The notes beneath the pieces are model-generated. The model made no database searches and was not told where the DNA came from. It saw only the letters and a list, made by a program, of their open reading frames with translations. A stretch of 64,000 nucleotides of DNA. It comes from Limoniibacter endophyticus (GTDB lineage Bacteria; Pseudomonadota; Alphaproteobacteria; Rhizobiales; Rhizobiaceae). Of the stretch, positions 36,675-44,806 are shown one piece after another. The DNA is taken from the NCBI RefSeq assembly GCF_014652835.1, contig NZ_BMZO01000004.1, positions 124,001 through 188,000 on the forward strand. The letters are read 5' to 3'. The translations under genes and the position numbers were made by a program. Every line of letters starts with the position of its first letter. The first letter of the stretch is position 1.

Positions 36675-38297
36675 ATGAACCGTGCCGATCTTGCATGGCC
36701 TTGCCGGGCCCGGATCTTCTTCCGGCTAGCGATTGGCGTCCTGTTACTGGTCGCAATTTTCAATCTGCCGGTTCATCCGGGCGATCTCATGCCCCTGAAT
36801 TTCGTGCGTCTGCCGCTGGAAGTCCCGCTGCTCCTGATAATTCTGGCTTGGACCAGCGGCTGTTCCTTCCGTGCCGTGCGTCTTCTCACCGTCATCTTCA
36901 CCAGTCTCGTTCTCCTTCTGAAGCTTGCCGATCTCGGCACGCATGCCGCATTTTCGCGACCGTTCAACCCGCTGCTCGACGCGAAAATCCTCCACGACGG
37001 CTGGAATTTGCTGTCAGGTACCGTCGGGCTTTACGAGGCGATTGCCATTATTGCTTCAGCATTGCTCTGCTGGCTTTTCACGGGTGTCTTGCTGCACTGG
37101 TCGCTCGGCGCATTGAGGCTGATCGTGCAGCGCCGTCACCTGCTATTTGCCGCTGCGGCAGTTTTCGCCGTCGGGCTTGCAGGCAATCTCTTTGCACGCC
37201 TGTCGAACACGCCTGACCTGCGTGCCGATTTGCGCCTTCTCCCTTTCATTACCGAACGTATGGCTTTGATGCGACGCTCCATCATCGACCTGCGGATCTA
37301 TGAAGCGGAATTGGCGCATGATCCGCTTTCAATGCTGCCGCCCGCCAAGCGTCTGATGCATCTGCGGGGCATGGATGTCATCATGGTCTTTGTCGAATCC
37401 TACGGTGCCAGCGCCATCAACGCCCCACCTTATGCTCCTGCCACACGCTGGCGCCTGCAGAAGATGCAGGATGAGCTTGCCTTGGCCGGTCTGCATGCGA
37501 AAAGCAGCTGGTTGTTGTCGCCCACATCGGGCGGGTTGAGCTGGCTGGCTCATGGCGCGCTTTTGTCCGGGACCTGGACCGACAGCCAGCAGCGTTACGA
37601 CCGGTTGATTGCCAGCGAGCGTCAAAGTCTCAACGCGATCTTTCGCGAGAGCGGCTGGCGCAGCATCGCTGTCATGCCGGCGATCGTGCTTGACTGGCCG
37701 GAAGCCGCCTATTTCGGTTATGAACGGGTTCTCGCAGCCGGCGACCTTGGTTACGAAGGCCTGCCGTTCAACTGGGTGACCATGCCCGACCAATATACGC
37801 TTGCAGCTTTTGAACGCGAGGAGCGTACCCAATCCGGCCGACCGGCAGTCTTTGCTGAAATTGCTCTGATTTCCAGCCATGCGCCGTGGACCCCGGTGCC
37901 TCGTGTCGTGGATTGGTCGCGAGTGGGGGATGGCACGATCTTCAATACGCAGGTGCGTGCAGGCCAGTCTCCCGCCGCTGTTTGGGCGGACGAGCATACT
38001 ATACGCGACCACTATATCCGCACGATCGATTACGCGCTGGAAACGCTGGGGCAATATATGGCTCGATTCAGCGAGAATACCTTGTTCATCATACTTGGGG
38101 ATCACCAGCCGGCGCAAATCATAACAGGACAGAACGCGACGCGGGCCGTGCCCATTCACATAGTGGCAAAAGATCCGGCGCTGCTTGCGCGTCTTTCAGG
38201 GCAGGAATGGACGCAAGGCCTCTTGCCCGCGCCCGATCCTGCCCCCAGGCGCATGGACGAGTTTCGCGAGGCTTTTGTGCGGGCATTCAGCCCTTAG
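36675..38297 (+). CDS. Sulfatase-fold membrane enzyme (LtaS/EptA/OpgB-like)
   Basis: A 540-aa protein with four to five N-terminal membrane segments (about residues 10-175) and a periplasmic alkaline-phosphatase/sulfatase-fold domain. Metal-site elements are VIMVFVESYG (Glu near residue 245), the nucleophile region SPTSGGLSWLAHG, LISSHAPW and FIILGDHQPAQ. Such enzymes transfer phosphoethanolamine or phosphoglycerol, or hydrolyse phosphoesters, at the outer leaflet. The ATG at 36675 is preferred over an upstream TTG. It overlaps the convergent YhiN gene by 11 bp. Confidence 0.83.
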   Translation: MNRADLAWPCRARIFFRLAIGVLLLVAIFNLPVHPGDLMPLNFVRLPLEVPLLLIILAWTSGCSFRAVRLLTVIFTSLVLLLKLADLGTHAAFSRPFNPLLDAKILHDGWNLLSGTVGLYEAIAIIASALLCWLFTGVLLHWSLGALRLIVQRRHLLFAAAAVFAVGLAGNLFARLSNTPDLRADLRLLPFITERMALMRRSIIDLRIYEAELAHDPLSMLPPAKRLMHLRGMDVIMVFVESYGASAINAPPYAPATRWRLQKMQDELALAGLHAKSSWLLSPTSGGLSWLAHGALLSGTWTDSQQRYDRLIASERQSLNAIFRESGWRSIAVMPAIVLDWPEAAYFGYERVLAAGDLGYEGLPFNWVTMPDQYTLAAFEREERTQSGRPAVFAEIALISSHAPWTPVPRVVDWSRVGDGTIFNTQVRAGQSPAAVWADEHTIRDHYIRTIDYALETLGQYMARFSENTLFIILGDHQPAQIITGQNATRAVPIHIVAKDPALLARLSGQEWTQGLLPAPDPAPRRMDEFREAFVRAFSP

Positions 38298-39498
38298 AGG
38301 CAATGGCGTTTCCTGCCGCCCAGCCTGAAGACCAGGCCCACTGGAAATTATAACCGCCGAGCCAGCCCGTAACATCGACGACTTCACCAATGAAATAGAG
38401 TCCCGGCACTGTCTTCGCCTCCATAGTGCGGGAATCGAGGCCGTTTGTACCGACGCCACCAAGTGTGACTTCGGCGGTACGATACCCCTCTGTCCCAACC
38501 GGTTTCACCTCCCAACGATGGACGGCATCGGCAAGCTTCTGCAAAGCCTTGTCGCCGGTCTCGCCAATGGGGCGGTTCAGCGCGTGCTCGTCGCAAAGCA
38601 GGTTTCCCAGACGTTTCGGAACGATGTCGCCCAGAATGGTCGCTACCGCTTTCTTCGGCTCGCTTTGCTTGCGCGCCTTCAGTTGCCTAAAAACATCCGT
38701 GCTCGGCAGCATATCGATGCGGATCGGTGTCGTTTCGCGCCAGTATGAGGATATTTGCAGGATGGACGGACCGGAAAGACCGCGATGGGTAAAGAGCATC
38801 GCCTCTTCGAATGTCGTCTTGCCGCAGGAAATGCGTGCATCGACCGCGACACCCGCCAGCGGTCGATATCGTTCGAGAAAATCCGTACCAAAGGTCAGCG
38901 GCACAAGAGCTGCACGTGTTTCCAGGACCGCGAGGCCGAATTTCTCTGCCAATTGATAGCCAAAACCCGTCGCACCCATCTTGGGGATCGACTTGCCTCC
39001 TGTGGCGATAACAAGATTGGCGCAACGCACGCCCATCTCGCGACCTTCGTGCTCCAGAACAAGACGGAACGCGTCTCCCTCATGATCTACGGCGGAGATC
39101 CGGGTGGAAAGACGCAGCTCCACGGCGTTGCGGCGCATCTCCTCAAGGAGCATCTCGACGATCTGCTTAGAGGACCCATCGCAGAACAGCTGTCCGAGCG
39201 TCTTCTCGTGATAAGCGATCTTGTAACGTTCGACGAGCGCGATGAAATCGGCTTGCGTATAGCGCTTGAGAGCGGATTTGCAAAAATGTGGATTGTTGGA
39301 GAGGAAATTTCTCGGTGCCGTATTAAGATTGGTGAAATTGCAACGTCCACCGCCAGATATGCGTATCTTCTCGCCAGCCGCCTTGGCGTGATCGATGAGC
39401 ATGACCCGACCACCGCGTGAAGCGGCATGTGCTGCGCACATCATTCCGGCAGCGCCTGCACCGAGAATCACGGTGTCGAAGAAAAAACCGTCGGCCAT
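38287..39498 (-). CDS. HI0933/YhiN-family FAD-dependent oxidoreductase
   Basis: A 403-aa flavoprotein. The FAD-binding motif is VILGAGAAGMMCAAHAASRG (residues 10-29). The family hallmark KIRISGGGRCNFTN follows, and the C-terminal VDVTGWLGGYNFQWAWSSGW is diagnostic of HI0933-like proteins. The reaction is unknown. It lies between the sulfatase-fold gene and the tRNA-Ser gene, and is probably not part of the biosynthetic locus. Confidence 0.9.
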   Translation of the reverse strand: MADGFFFDTVILGAGAAGMMCAAHAASRGGRVMLIDHAKAAGEKIRISGGGRCNFTNLNTAPRNFLSNNPHFCKSALKRYTQADFIALVERYKIAYHEKTLGQLFCDGSSKQIVEMLLEEMRRNAVELRLSTRISAVDHEGDAFRLVLEHEGREMGVRCANLVIATGGKSIPKMGATGFGYQLAEKFGLAVLETRAALVPLTFGTDFLERYRPLAGVAVDARISCGKTTFEEAMLFTHRGLSGPSILQISSYWRETTPIRIDMLPSTDVFRQLKARKQSEPKKAVATILGDIVPKRLGNLLCDEHALNRPIGETGDKALQKLADAVHRWEVKPVGTEGYRTAEVTLGGVGTNGLDSRTMEAKTVPGLYFIGEVVDVTGWLGGYNFQWAWSSGWAAGNAIASKG

Positions 39499-39532
39499 GT
39501 CTGGAAAAGCTCCGCCTAAACGATCGAGGCAG

Positions 39533-39623
39533 TGGCGGAGAGGATGGGATTCGAACCCACGAGACCCTTTTGAGGTCTACTCCCTTAGCAGGGGAGCGCC
39601 TTCGACCACTCGGCCACCTCTCC
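39533..39623 (-). tRNA. tRNA-Ser (anticodon GCT)
   Basis: A 91-base gene with encoded CCA. On the minus strand it starts GGAGAGGTGGCCGAGTGG (acceptor and D arm). The anticodon loop CTGCTAA is in a CTCCC/GGGAG stem. A long class II variable arm follows (TAGACCTCAAAAGGGTCTC), then the T arm GTGGGTTCGAATCCCAT, and it ends CTCTCCGCCA. The acceptor GGAGAGG pairs with CCTCTCC. Confidence 0.96.
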
Positions 39624-40457
39624 ACGGCCTCGCAAATAGCGGAGTTCACTTGGCAAACGCAATAGCCAGCTTTGCATTTTCCTGCAGTTTTCAGCGGAAT
39701 TATTGTTCGGATGCCCGCAAGGCGCCTCAATCTCATATTGTACCGGCGAGAACCCGAGCAGCTTACACATTATATATATCATCCTGCCGGAGCTTGTTGC
39801 GCGCGCTTCACGAGCGATACCAGATAAGGCAGGCCTGACATTTTCTTGCCCTATTCCCGTCACCTCGCCACCGCACCGATGGCGACGCCAGTCACGCGGT
39901 ATCTCTTTAAGAATCTGGCAGGCGATCAGGGTACAGGACCCATCGCCGCTTTTGCGGATGTGGCCTTCATTGGTAATCCGTGATTGGGAAACTTCGCCCC
40001 GTGGATTTGCTCCCAAGGCTTGTCCTTTTGATGCCTGCCGGACTGACCCCAATCTTAATTCGTTAATTTTTCTTTAATTTTCAGGAATTTAAATCGCGGA
40101 AAAGTCGAATCATTGCGTGGAGGAAGCTGCTTTACCAGCGAAAAATTCGGCCCCGGGGAGTTGTTTTCATTACTACCTAAGCGTGAACTTCACAACCGTA
40201 AGCAATCTATGGTAAATAATTGATGACCGCGCCCATGAATTTCGTGTCTTTTGCGCAACAGCCCTTTCGGTTCGGTCTGGGTGGAGCCGGAAGAAAGGCA
40301 GATCGATGTTGATCCCGCAGGATGGATCGTTAAAAGTCTGTGGCGAGAGAGAGGCGCGCTGCGCAGTTTTCTCGTCACAAGTGGGGATGGGGCAGGGAAG
40401 CTGTCCTTCAGCAAAAAAGACCCAAACCCGAATAGAACTTTGACTGGAGGTCAGAAA
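39624..40457. other. 834-bp intergenic region upstream of the complete porin
   Basis: No convincing protein gene is seen; short frames here lack an RBS and family features. The region includes an AT-rich patch at 40050-40092 with a TTAA-N7-TTAA site, and a long leader up to the porin RBS (GGAGG at 40446-40450). The size suggests an extended regulatory region or a small RNA, which cannot be confirmed by eye. Confidence 0.5.
40063..40077. promoter_or_regulatory. Candidate CtrA box (TTAA-N7-TTAA)
   Basis: TTAA at 40063-40066, seven bases, then TTAA at 40074-40077. This is the exact spacing of the alphaproteobacterial CtrA full site. It lies about 380 bp upstream of the porin start in an AT-rich patch, so a chance match is possible. 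Confidence 0.35.
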
Positions 40458-40848
40458 ATGAACATCAAGAGCCTTCTTCTCGGCTCCGCTGCAATGGTTG
40501 CAGCAGTCTCTGGCGCTCGCGCAGCCGACGCAGTCGTCTTCGCTGAGCCGGAACCCATGGAATATGTCCGCGTCTGTGACGTTTACGGCGCTGGCTTCTA
40601 TTACATCCCGGGTACCGAAACCTGCCTCAAGATCGGCGGTTACGTTCGTTACCAGATCAACGCTTCGGAACTCGACAACGACGAAGGCTTCGACAAGTAC
40701 GGTCGTGCGACGCTCGGTATCGACGCTCGTTCGGAAACCGAACTCGGCACGCTGCGTTCGTTCATTGAACTGCGCGCTGACTACACGAGCGGTGGCGCCG
40801 GCGCTGCTTCGCTCCGTCAGGCCTTCATCGAACTCGGTGGCTTCAAGG
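40437..40848. repeat. Right arm of 412-bp inverted porin repeat
   Basis: Inverted, gap-free counterpart of 25086-25497. The first 235 bp (40437-40671) are identical to 25497-25263. Confidence 0.92.
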
Positions 40849-41528
40849 TCGGTGTTGCAACCACCATCAACGATGACGCCCTTTCGGCTGAATTCGACTC
40901 CGGTGGCTATGACAGCCGCGTCCACATGATGGGCTACACCTGGGACGGTGGTAACGGCTTCACCGCCACCATCAACCTCGAAGAATACGACAACAACTAC
41001 GACTACACGCCAAACGTCATCGCTCGTCTGGGCGTTGAACAGGGCTGGGGTGGCGCACGTCTTTACGGTGCATATGACGCAACCGCTGAAGAATGGTTCG
41101 CCAAGCTCGTTGGCTCGGTCAACCTGACCGAACGTCTTGCTCTCGAAGGTATCGCAACCTACGAATCCGGCTCGAGCGTCTACTCCGTCTGGAGCAACCC
41201 GTCTGATTCTGTTGCTGCTGGTAACTTCGGTTACGAATGGTCGGCTGGCGCTCTGCTCAAGTACGCAGCAACCGAAAAGCTGTCGGTCGGCTTCGGTGGC
41301 CAGTACTTCGCCAGCGCACATGACTCGTACTCGAACGACACCGTCGGCACGGTCCTGAACCCATATGCCGGCAACGACGACTGGGCTCTCGGCGCGATCA
41401 TCGACTACAAGATCGTCAAGGACTTCAACACGAAGATCGCGATCAACTACTGGGACGGCGACACCGTCGACCAGCTGGGTGAAGACGGCTACTTCGAAGG
41501 CTTTGTTCGCTTCCAGCGCAACTTCTAA
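40458..41528 (+). CDS. Omp2-type porin (Porin_2 family)
   Basis: Outer-membrane beta-barrel porin of 356 aa. It has a Sec signal peptide (NIKSLLLGSAAMVAAVSGARA, cleavage before ADAVVF) and a conserved early CDVYGAGFYYIPGTETCLKIGGYVRY with two cysteines. Alternating hydrophobic strands run to a C-terminal aromatic residue (FVRFQRNF), required for BAM recognition. RBS GGAGG is 8 bases from the ATG. Codon use is highly biased, as in strongly expressed genes. Related to Brucella Omp2a/Omp2b. Confidence 0.94.
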   Translation: MNIKSLLLGSAAMVAAVSGARAADAVVFAEPEPMEYVRVCDVYGAGFYYIPGTETCLKIGGYVRYQINASELDNDEGFDKYGRATLGIDARSETELGTLRSFIELRADYTSGGAGAASLRQAFIELGGFKVGVATTINDDALSAEFDSGGYDSRVHMMGYTWDGGNGFTATINLEEYDNNYDYTPNVIARLGVEQGWGGARLYGAYDATAEEWFAKLVGSVNLTERLALEGIATYESGSSVYSVWSNPSDSVAAGNFGYEWSAGALLKYAATEKLSVGFGGQYFASAHDSYSNDTVGTVLNPYAGNDDWALGAIIDYKIVKDFNTKIAINYWDGDTVDQLGEDGYFEGFVRFQRNF

Positions 41529-41552
41529 TCTGATCTAGTATCGGATTTAACG

Positions 41553-41578
41553 AACAGCCCGGCTTTTGCCGGGCTGTT
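41553..41578 (+). terminator. Rho-independent terminator after porin
   Basis: Stem AACAGCCCGGC (41553-41563), loop TTTT, GCCGGGCTGTT (41568-41578), followed by TGCTTTT. It lies 25 bp past the porin stop codon. Confidence 0.9.
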
Positions 41579-41698
41579 TGCTTTTGAAGCGCTGCACATG
41601 ACTTTTCCGTTTTGCCATCGGTTGCCAGCAGCCCTTCCCCCGGATAACAATTTGAAATCTGCTTTTGCTGGCCAGAAGCGTTCTTATCCGGATATCCA

Positions 41699-42808
41699 AT
41701 GAGCAGTTTTCCTCCCTTTACCCGTCTTGCCGCCTCCCTTCCCGATCATGTGCCCTTCGTTGGACCGGAGGCAATCGAACGTGAGCGGGGCACATCATTT
41801 GCTGCCCGCATCGGCGCAAACGAAAGCGGTTTCGGCCCATCGCCGCGTGTAATCGAGGCGATGCAGGCCTCGGCCGGGGATATGTGGAAATATTGCGATC
41901 CGGAGAATTACGATCTTCGCTCCGCTATCGCCGACCAACTGGGCCTCGATGTGGAGATGGTCGTGGTCGGTGAAGGCGTGGACGGGCTGCTCAATCTAGC
42001 TGTGCGGATGTTTGCCGAACCCGGCGAGGCAGTGGTGACGTCGCTTGGCGCCTACCCGACCTTCAATTTTCACGTTACGGGTTTCGGAGCAAAGCTCGTG
42101 ACCGTACCTTATCGCGACTACCGCGAAGATCTGGTCGCGCTGGCCGAAGCAGCAAACGCGAACAACGCGCGTATCGTCTATCTTGCCAATCCCGACAATC
42201 CCATGGGAACCTGGTGTGAGGCCGATGCCGTCGAGAAATTCCTGGCCGAAATTAATCCGCACACCTTGGTCATTCTCGACGAGGCCTATTGCGAGCTTGC
42301 TCCGGCCTCTGCCATTCCAGCCATAGCACCGCTGCGCCCCAACATTATCCGTATGAGAAGCTTTTCAAAGGCTTACGGTCTTGCCGGCATTCGATGCGGT
42401 TATGCATTCGGCCCGGCAGAGCTGATCCGCCCCTTTGAGCGGGTCCGCACGCATTATGGCGTCAACCGTATGGCGCAAGTTGCCGCACTGGCGGCATTTG
42501 CCGATCAGGCTTATCTTTCAGAAGTCGTCGGACTGGTTGCTGCGGGGCGCGAACGCATCACGCAAATCGCTGAAGAGAACGGCCTGAAGGCCCTGCCCTC
42601 GGCTACCAATTTCGTTGCCGTCGATTGCGGCGCCGATGGCGTTTTCGCACAGAAGGTGCTCGACAATCTTATTGCGCAGGGCATCTTCGTACGTAAGCCG
42701 GTCGCTCGGGGCCTCGATAAATTCATCCGCGTTTCCGTCGGCCTCGATCATGAACTCGACCTTCTGGCCGAGGCACTGCCCAAGGCATTGGCTACAGCAC
42801 GCATATGA
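41699..42808 (+). CDS. HisC-like PLP-dependent aminotransferase
   Basis: Fold-type I class II aminotransferase (369 aa) related to histidinol-phosphate aminotransferases. PLP-site elements are VVVGEGVDGLLNL, YLANPDNPMGTW, ILDEAYCEL and the Schiff-base Lys in MRSFSKAYGLAGIRCGY; the C-terminal Arg is in FIRVSVGLDHELD. It may act on histidinol phosphate or aromatic acids. The adjacent tyrB, convergent and sharing the terminator, supports an amino-acid role. Confidence 0.87.
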   Translation: MSSFPPFTRLAASLPDHVPFVGPEAIERERGTSFAARIGANESGFGPSPRVIEAMQASAGDMWKYCDPENYDLRSAIADQLGLDVEMVVVGEGVDGLLNLAVRMFAEPGEAVVTSLGAYPTFNFHVTGFGAKLVTVPYRDYREDLVALAEAANANNARIVYLANPDNPMGTWCEADAVEKFLAEINPHTLVILDEAYCELAPASAIPAIAPLRPNIIRMRSFSKAYGLAGIRCGYAFGPAELIRPFERVRTHYGVNRMAQVAALAAFADQAYLSEVVGLVAAGRERITQIAEENGLKALPSATNFVAVDCGADGVFAQKVLDNLIAQGIFVRKPVARGLDKFIRVSVGLDHELDLLAEALPKALATARI

Positions 42809-42811
42809 TGG

Positions 42812-42838
42812 AAATGGGCGCGAAAGCCGCGCCCATTT
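42812..42838. terminator. Bidirectional terminator between hisC-like gene and tyrB
   Basis: Perfect 11-bp stem AAATGGGCGCG/CGCGCCCATTT with a 5-base loop and TTTTT on the plus strand. It lies 3 bp past the HisC-like stop and 3 bp from the tyrB stop. Confidence 0.9.
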
Positions 42839-42841
42839 TTG

Positions 42842-44023
42842 CTAGAGAACCGAAACGATGGCTTTCGCCAGCACGTCGAGGCGTCCCTCCGGTAGTCCAG
42901 CCACGTTGAAGCGACTGTCACCGACAATATAGATGCCATGTTCTTCGCGCAGGCGCTCGACCTGCGCTTTTTCCAGGCCCAGCCGAGAGAACATGCCGCG
43001 ATGTTCGGCAATGAAATCAAAACGGTCCGAGTTTGATTGCTTGCGCAATTCATCGGCAAGACCGGTGCGCAGGCGCAGCATGCGCTGGCGCGTCTCGTCA
43101 AGCTCCTCGCGCCAGATCCTGCTAAGGTCGGCATCAGTCAGAATGATGCCCACCACTGCCGCACCATGATCCGGTGGCATGGAATAAAGCACGCGGGCAA
43201 CAGCGCCCATCTGCGTAAAAGCAATAGTCGCGGCCGCTTCATCGCGCGCCATGATGATGGCTGCGCCGACGCGATCGCGATAGACACCGAAATTCTTCGA
43301 GCACGAAGCGGCAACGCAAAGTTCCGGCACCTTACCGGCGACGATACGCAGACCCGCTGCATCCTCTTCCAGCCCGTCGCCGAACCCCTGATAGGCGAGA
43401 TCTATGAAAGGAAAGAGATTTTTCTCGACCAACAGATCGGCAAGAGCCGTCCACTGCGCGATCGTCAGGTTGGCGCCGGTCGGATTGTGGCAGCAGCCGT
43501 GCAGCAACACGATATCGCCCGCATTCGCACTCATGAGTGCCTCGATCATGGCCTCGAAACGAACGCTGCCTGTCGTTGCATCGAAGTAAGGATAGGCCTG
43601 TGTCTTCAGCTGTGCGCTTTGCAGAATCGGAATGTGGTTCGGCCACGTCGGATCGGAATGCCAGACGGTTGCGCCGGGCTTAGCGCGGTTGAGAAGATCA
43701 GCAAGAAGTCGCAGCGCACCGGAACCACCGGGCGTCTGAACGGCACGCAGGCGTGCCTTATCCGCATTTGGGCCGAAAACCAGATCTATCATCGCTGCGT
43801 TGAAAGCAACATCGCCGGCGAGACCCAGATAAGTTTTCGTGTCCTGGTGCGCCGCCAAGCGCTTTTCGGCCTCGCGCACCGCACGCATGACGGGCGTTTT
43901 GCCCGTCTCATCCTTGTAAACACCTACGCCAAGATCGATCTTGTCGGTACGTGGATCGGCGCGGTAGCTCGCCATCAGCGAAAGAATCGCATCCGGTGCC
44001 GGCATAACGAGATTTTCAAACAT
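42842..44023 (-). CDS. tyrB: Aromatic amino acid aminotransferase
   Basis: Class I aminotransferase of the aspartate/aromatic branch (393 aa). The N-terminus FENLVMPAPDAILSLMASYR and DKIDLGVGVYKDETGKTPVM are typical. The Asn in HGCCHNPTGANL and the PLP Lys in ASCSKNFGVYRDRVGA are present, with a substrate Arg near the C-terminus (VGDSRFNVAGL). The ATG at 44023 fits the family N-terminus. It is divergent from the TetR gene, with a palindromic operator candidate between them. Confidence 0.92.
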   Translation of the reverse strand: MFENLVMPAPDAILSLMASYRADPRTDKIDLGVGVYKDETGKTPVMRAVREAEKRLAAHQDTKTYLGLAGDVAFNAAMIDLVFGPNADKARLRAVQTPGGSGALRLLADLLNRAKPGATVWHSDPTWPNHIPILQSAQLKTQAYPYFDATTGSVRFEAMIEALMSANAGDIVLLHGCCHNPTGANLTIAQWTALADLLVEKNLFPFIDLAYQGFGDGLEEDAAGLRIVAGKVPELCVAASCSKNFGVYRDRVGAAIIMARDEAAATIAFTQMGAVARVLYSMPPDHGAAVVGIILTDADLSRIWREELDETRQRMLRLRTGLADELRKQSNSDRFDFIAEHRGMFSRLGLEKAQVERLREEHGIYIVGDSRFNVAGLPEGRLDVLAKAIVSVL

Positions 44024-44124
44024 TCTTTCCTCACTGCGCAGCTGTTTCACGCGCCGCGCGGAGAAATAGCGCCAAATCTCTTTGCCAGCCACCCCAAAAT
44101 TCTGGACCAGCCAACTTGCAGCCC

Positions 44125-44150
44125 TAAAGAAATGAACGTACGTTTCTTTA
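44125..44150. promoter_or_regulatory. Palindromic operator candidate upstream of TetR/ivd genes
   Basis: Outer arms TAAAGAAA (44125-44132) and TTTCTTTA (44143-44150) form an exact inverted repeat. Inside lies the 10-bp palindrome AACGTACGTT (44135-44144), off-centre. It sits 18 bp upstream of the TetR start and about 100 bp from tyrB. It is a good candidate for autoregulation by the TetR protein. Confidence 0.6.
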
Positions 44151-44167
44151 TGGGAGAAATACGCAGC

Positions 44168-44806
44168 ATGACGCGAACCACGGGATCGGATGGAGAGAGG
44201 ACACGCGCCGCTTTGAACGAAGCGGCGCTGAAACTGATCGCGCGCCATGGCTACGAAGCAGTCTCGATGCGCCAGCTTGCCGCGGAGATCGGCCTTCAAC
44301 AAGCGGCACTATATCGGTACATTCCGTCGAAGCAGGACATGCTTTTCGCGCTTTTACACGAGCACATGGTAGCTCTTCTGGCCTCCTGCCAGGAACAGGT
44401 TGAGGCCTCGCCTCCCCGCAGGCTGTATTCCTTCATCAACCACCACGTCCGCTTCCATCTCGCGCGTCGGGATGCCACTCATGTCTCCAACATGGAACTT
44501 CGGTCCCTCGACGCCGACAAACGCGTGGTGATCCTCGACCTGCGTACACGCTACGAAGAGAAGCTTCGAGCAATCCTGCGCGATGGTGTTTCAAGCGGTG
44601 CGTTTGATCTGGGGGGACTTGACGGAGAGGTCGAACTGACGGCCCGCGCCATCATTCAGATGCTCACCGGCGTTGTCGTCTGGTTCCGGGAGACCGACCG
44701 CCTCCCCGTCGAAGCTGTGTCACGCATCTATAGCAACATGGCCCTGCGTATTGTGGGGGCGAAAACCGCAATCCGGGAGGAAACAGCATGTATCGCAACG
44801 GCATGA
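44168..44806 (+). CDS. TetR-family transcriptional regulator
   Basis: A 212-aa repressor-type protein with an N-terminal helix-turn-helix ([32 protein letters not shown], residues about 29-60) and a helical ligand-binding part. GGGAGAAA lies 9 bases before the ATG at 44168; an in-frame ATG is 13 codons upstream. Its 3' end overlaps the isovaleryl-CoA dehydrogenase gene by 19 bp, so it probably senses an acyl-CoA of leucine degradation. Confidence 0.88.
   Translation: MTRTTGSDGERTRAALNEAALKLIARHGYEAVSMRQLAAEIGLQQAALYRYIPSKQDMLFALLHEHMVALLASCQEQVEASPPRRLYSFINHHVRFHLARRDATHVSNMELRSLDADKRVVILDLRTRYEEKLRAILRDGVSSGAFDLGGLDGEVELTARAIIQMLTGVVVWFRETDRLPVEAVSRIYSNMALRIVGAKTAIREETACIATA

Noticed and set aside
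35584-36678. Plus-strand 364-codon frame
   Set aside because: Antisense to the YbhN-like gene and overlapping FkbM; highly basic, low-complexity translation.
39533-39623. tRNA-Ser as the attachment site of the element that left the recombinase
   Set aside because: No duplicate of the tRNA 3' end is visible near 24.1-25.1 kb, and the recombinase is 14 kb away.
39703-40077. 124-codon frame upstream of the porin
   Set aside because: No RBS, no homology cues, irregular composition; treated as intergenic.
40173-41321. Minus-strand 382-codon frame
   Set aside because: Antisense to the complete porin. Its length comes from the porin's strong codon bias.
43037-44167. Long 5' extension of the TetR frame
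   Set aside because: It lies antisense to tyrB; the TetR helix-turn-helix begins just after the ATG at 44168, which has a good RBS.
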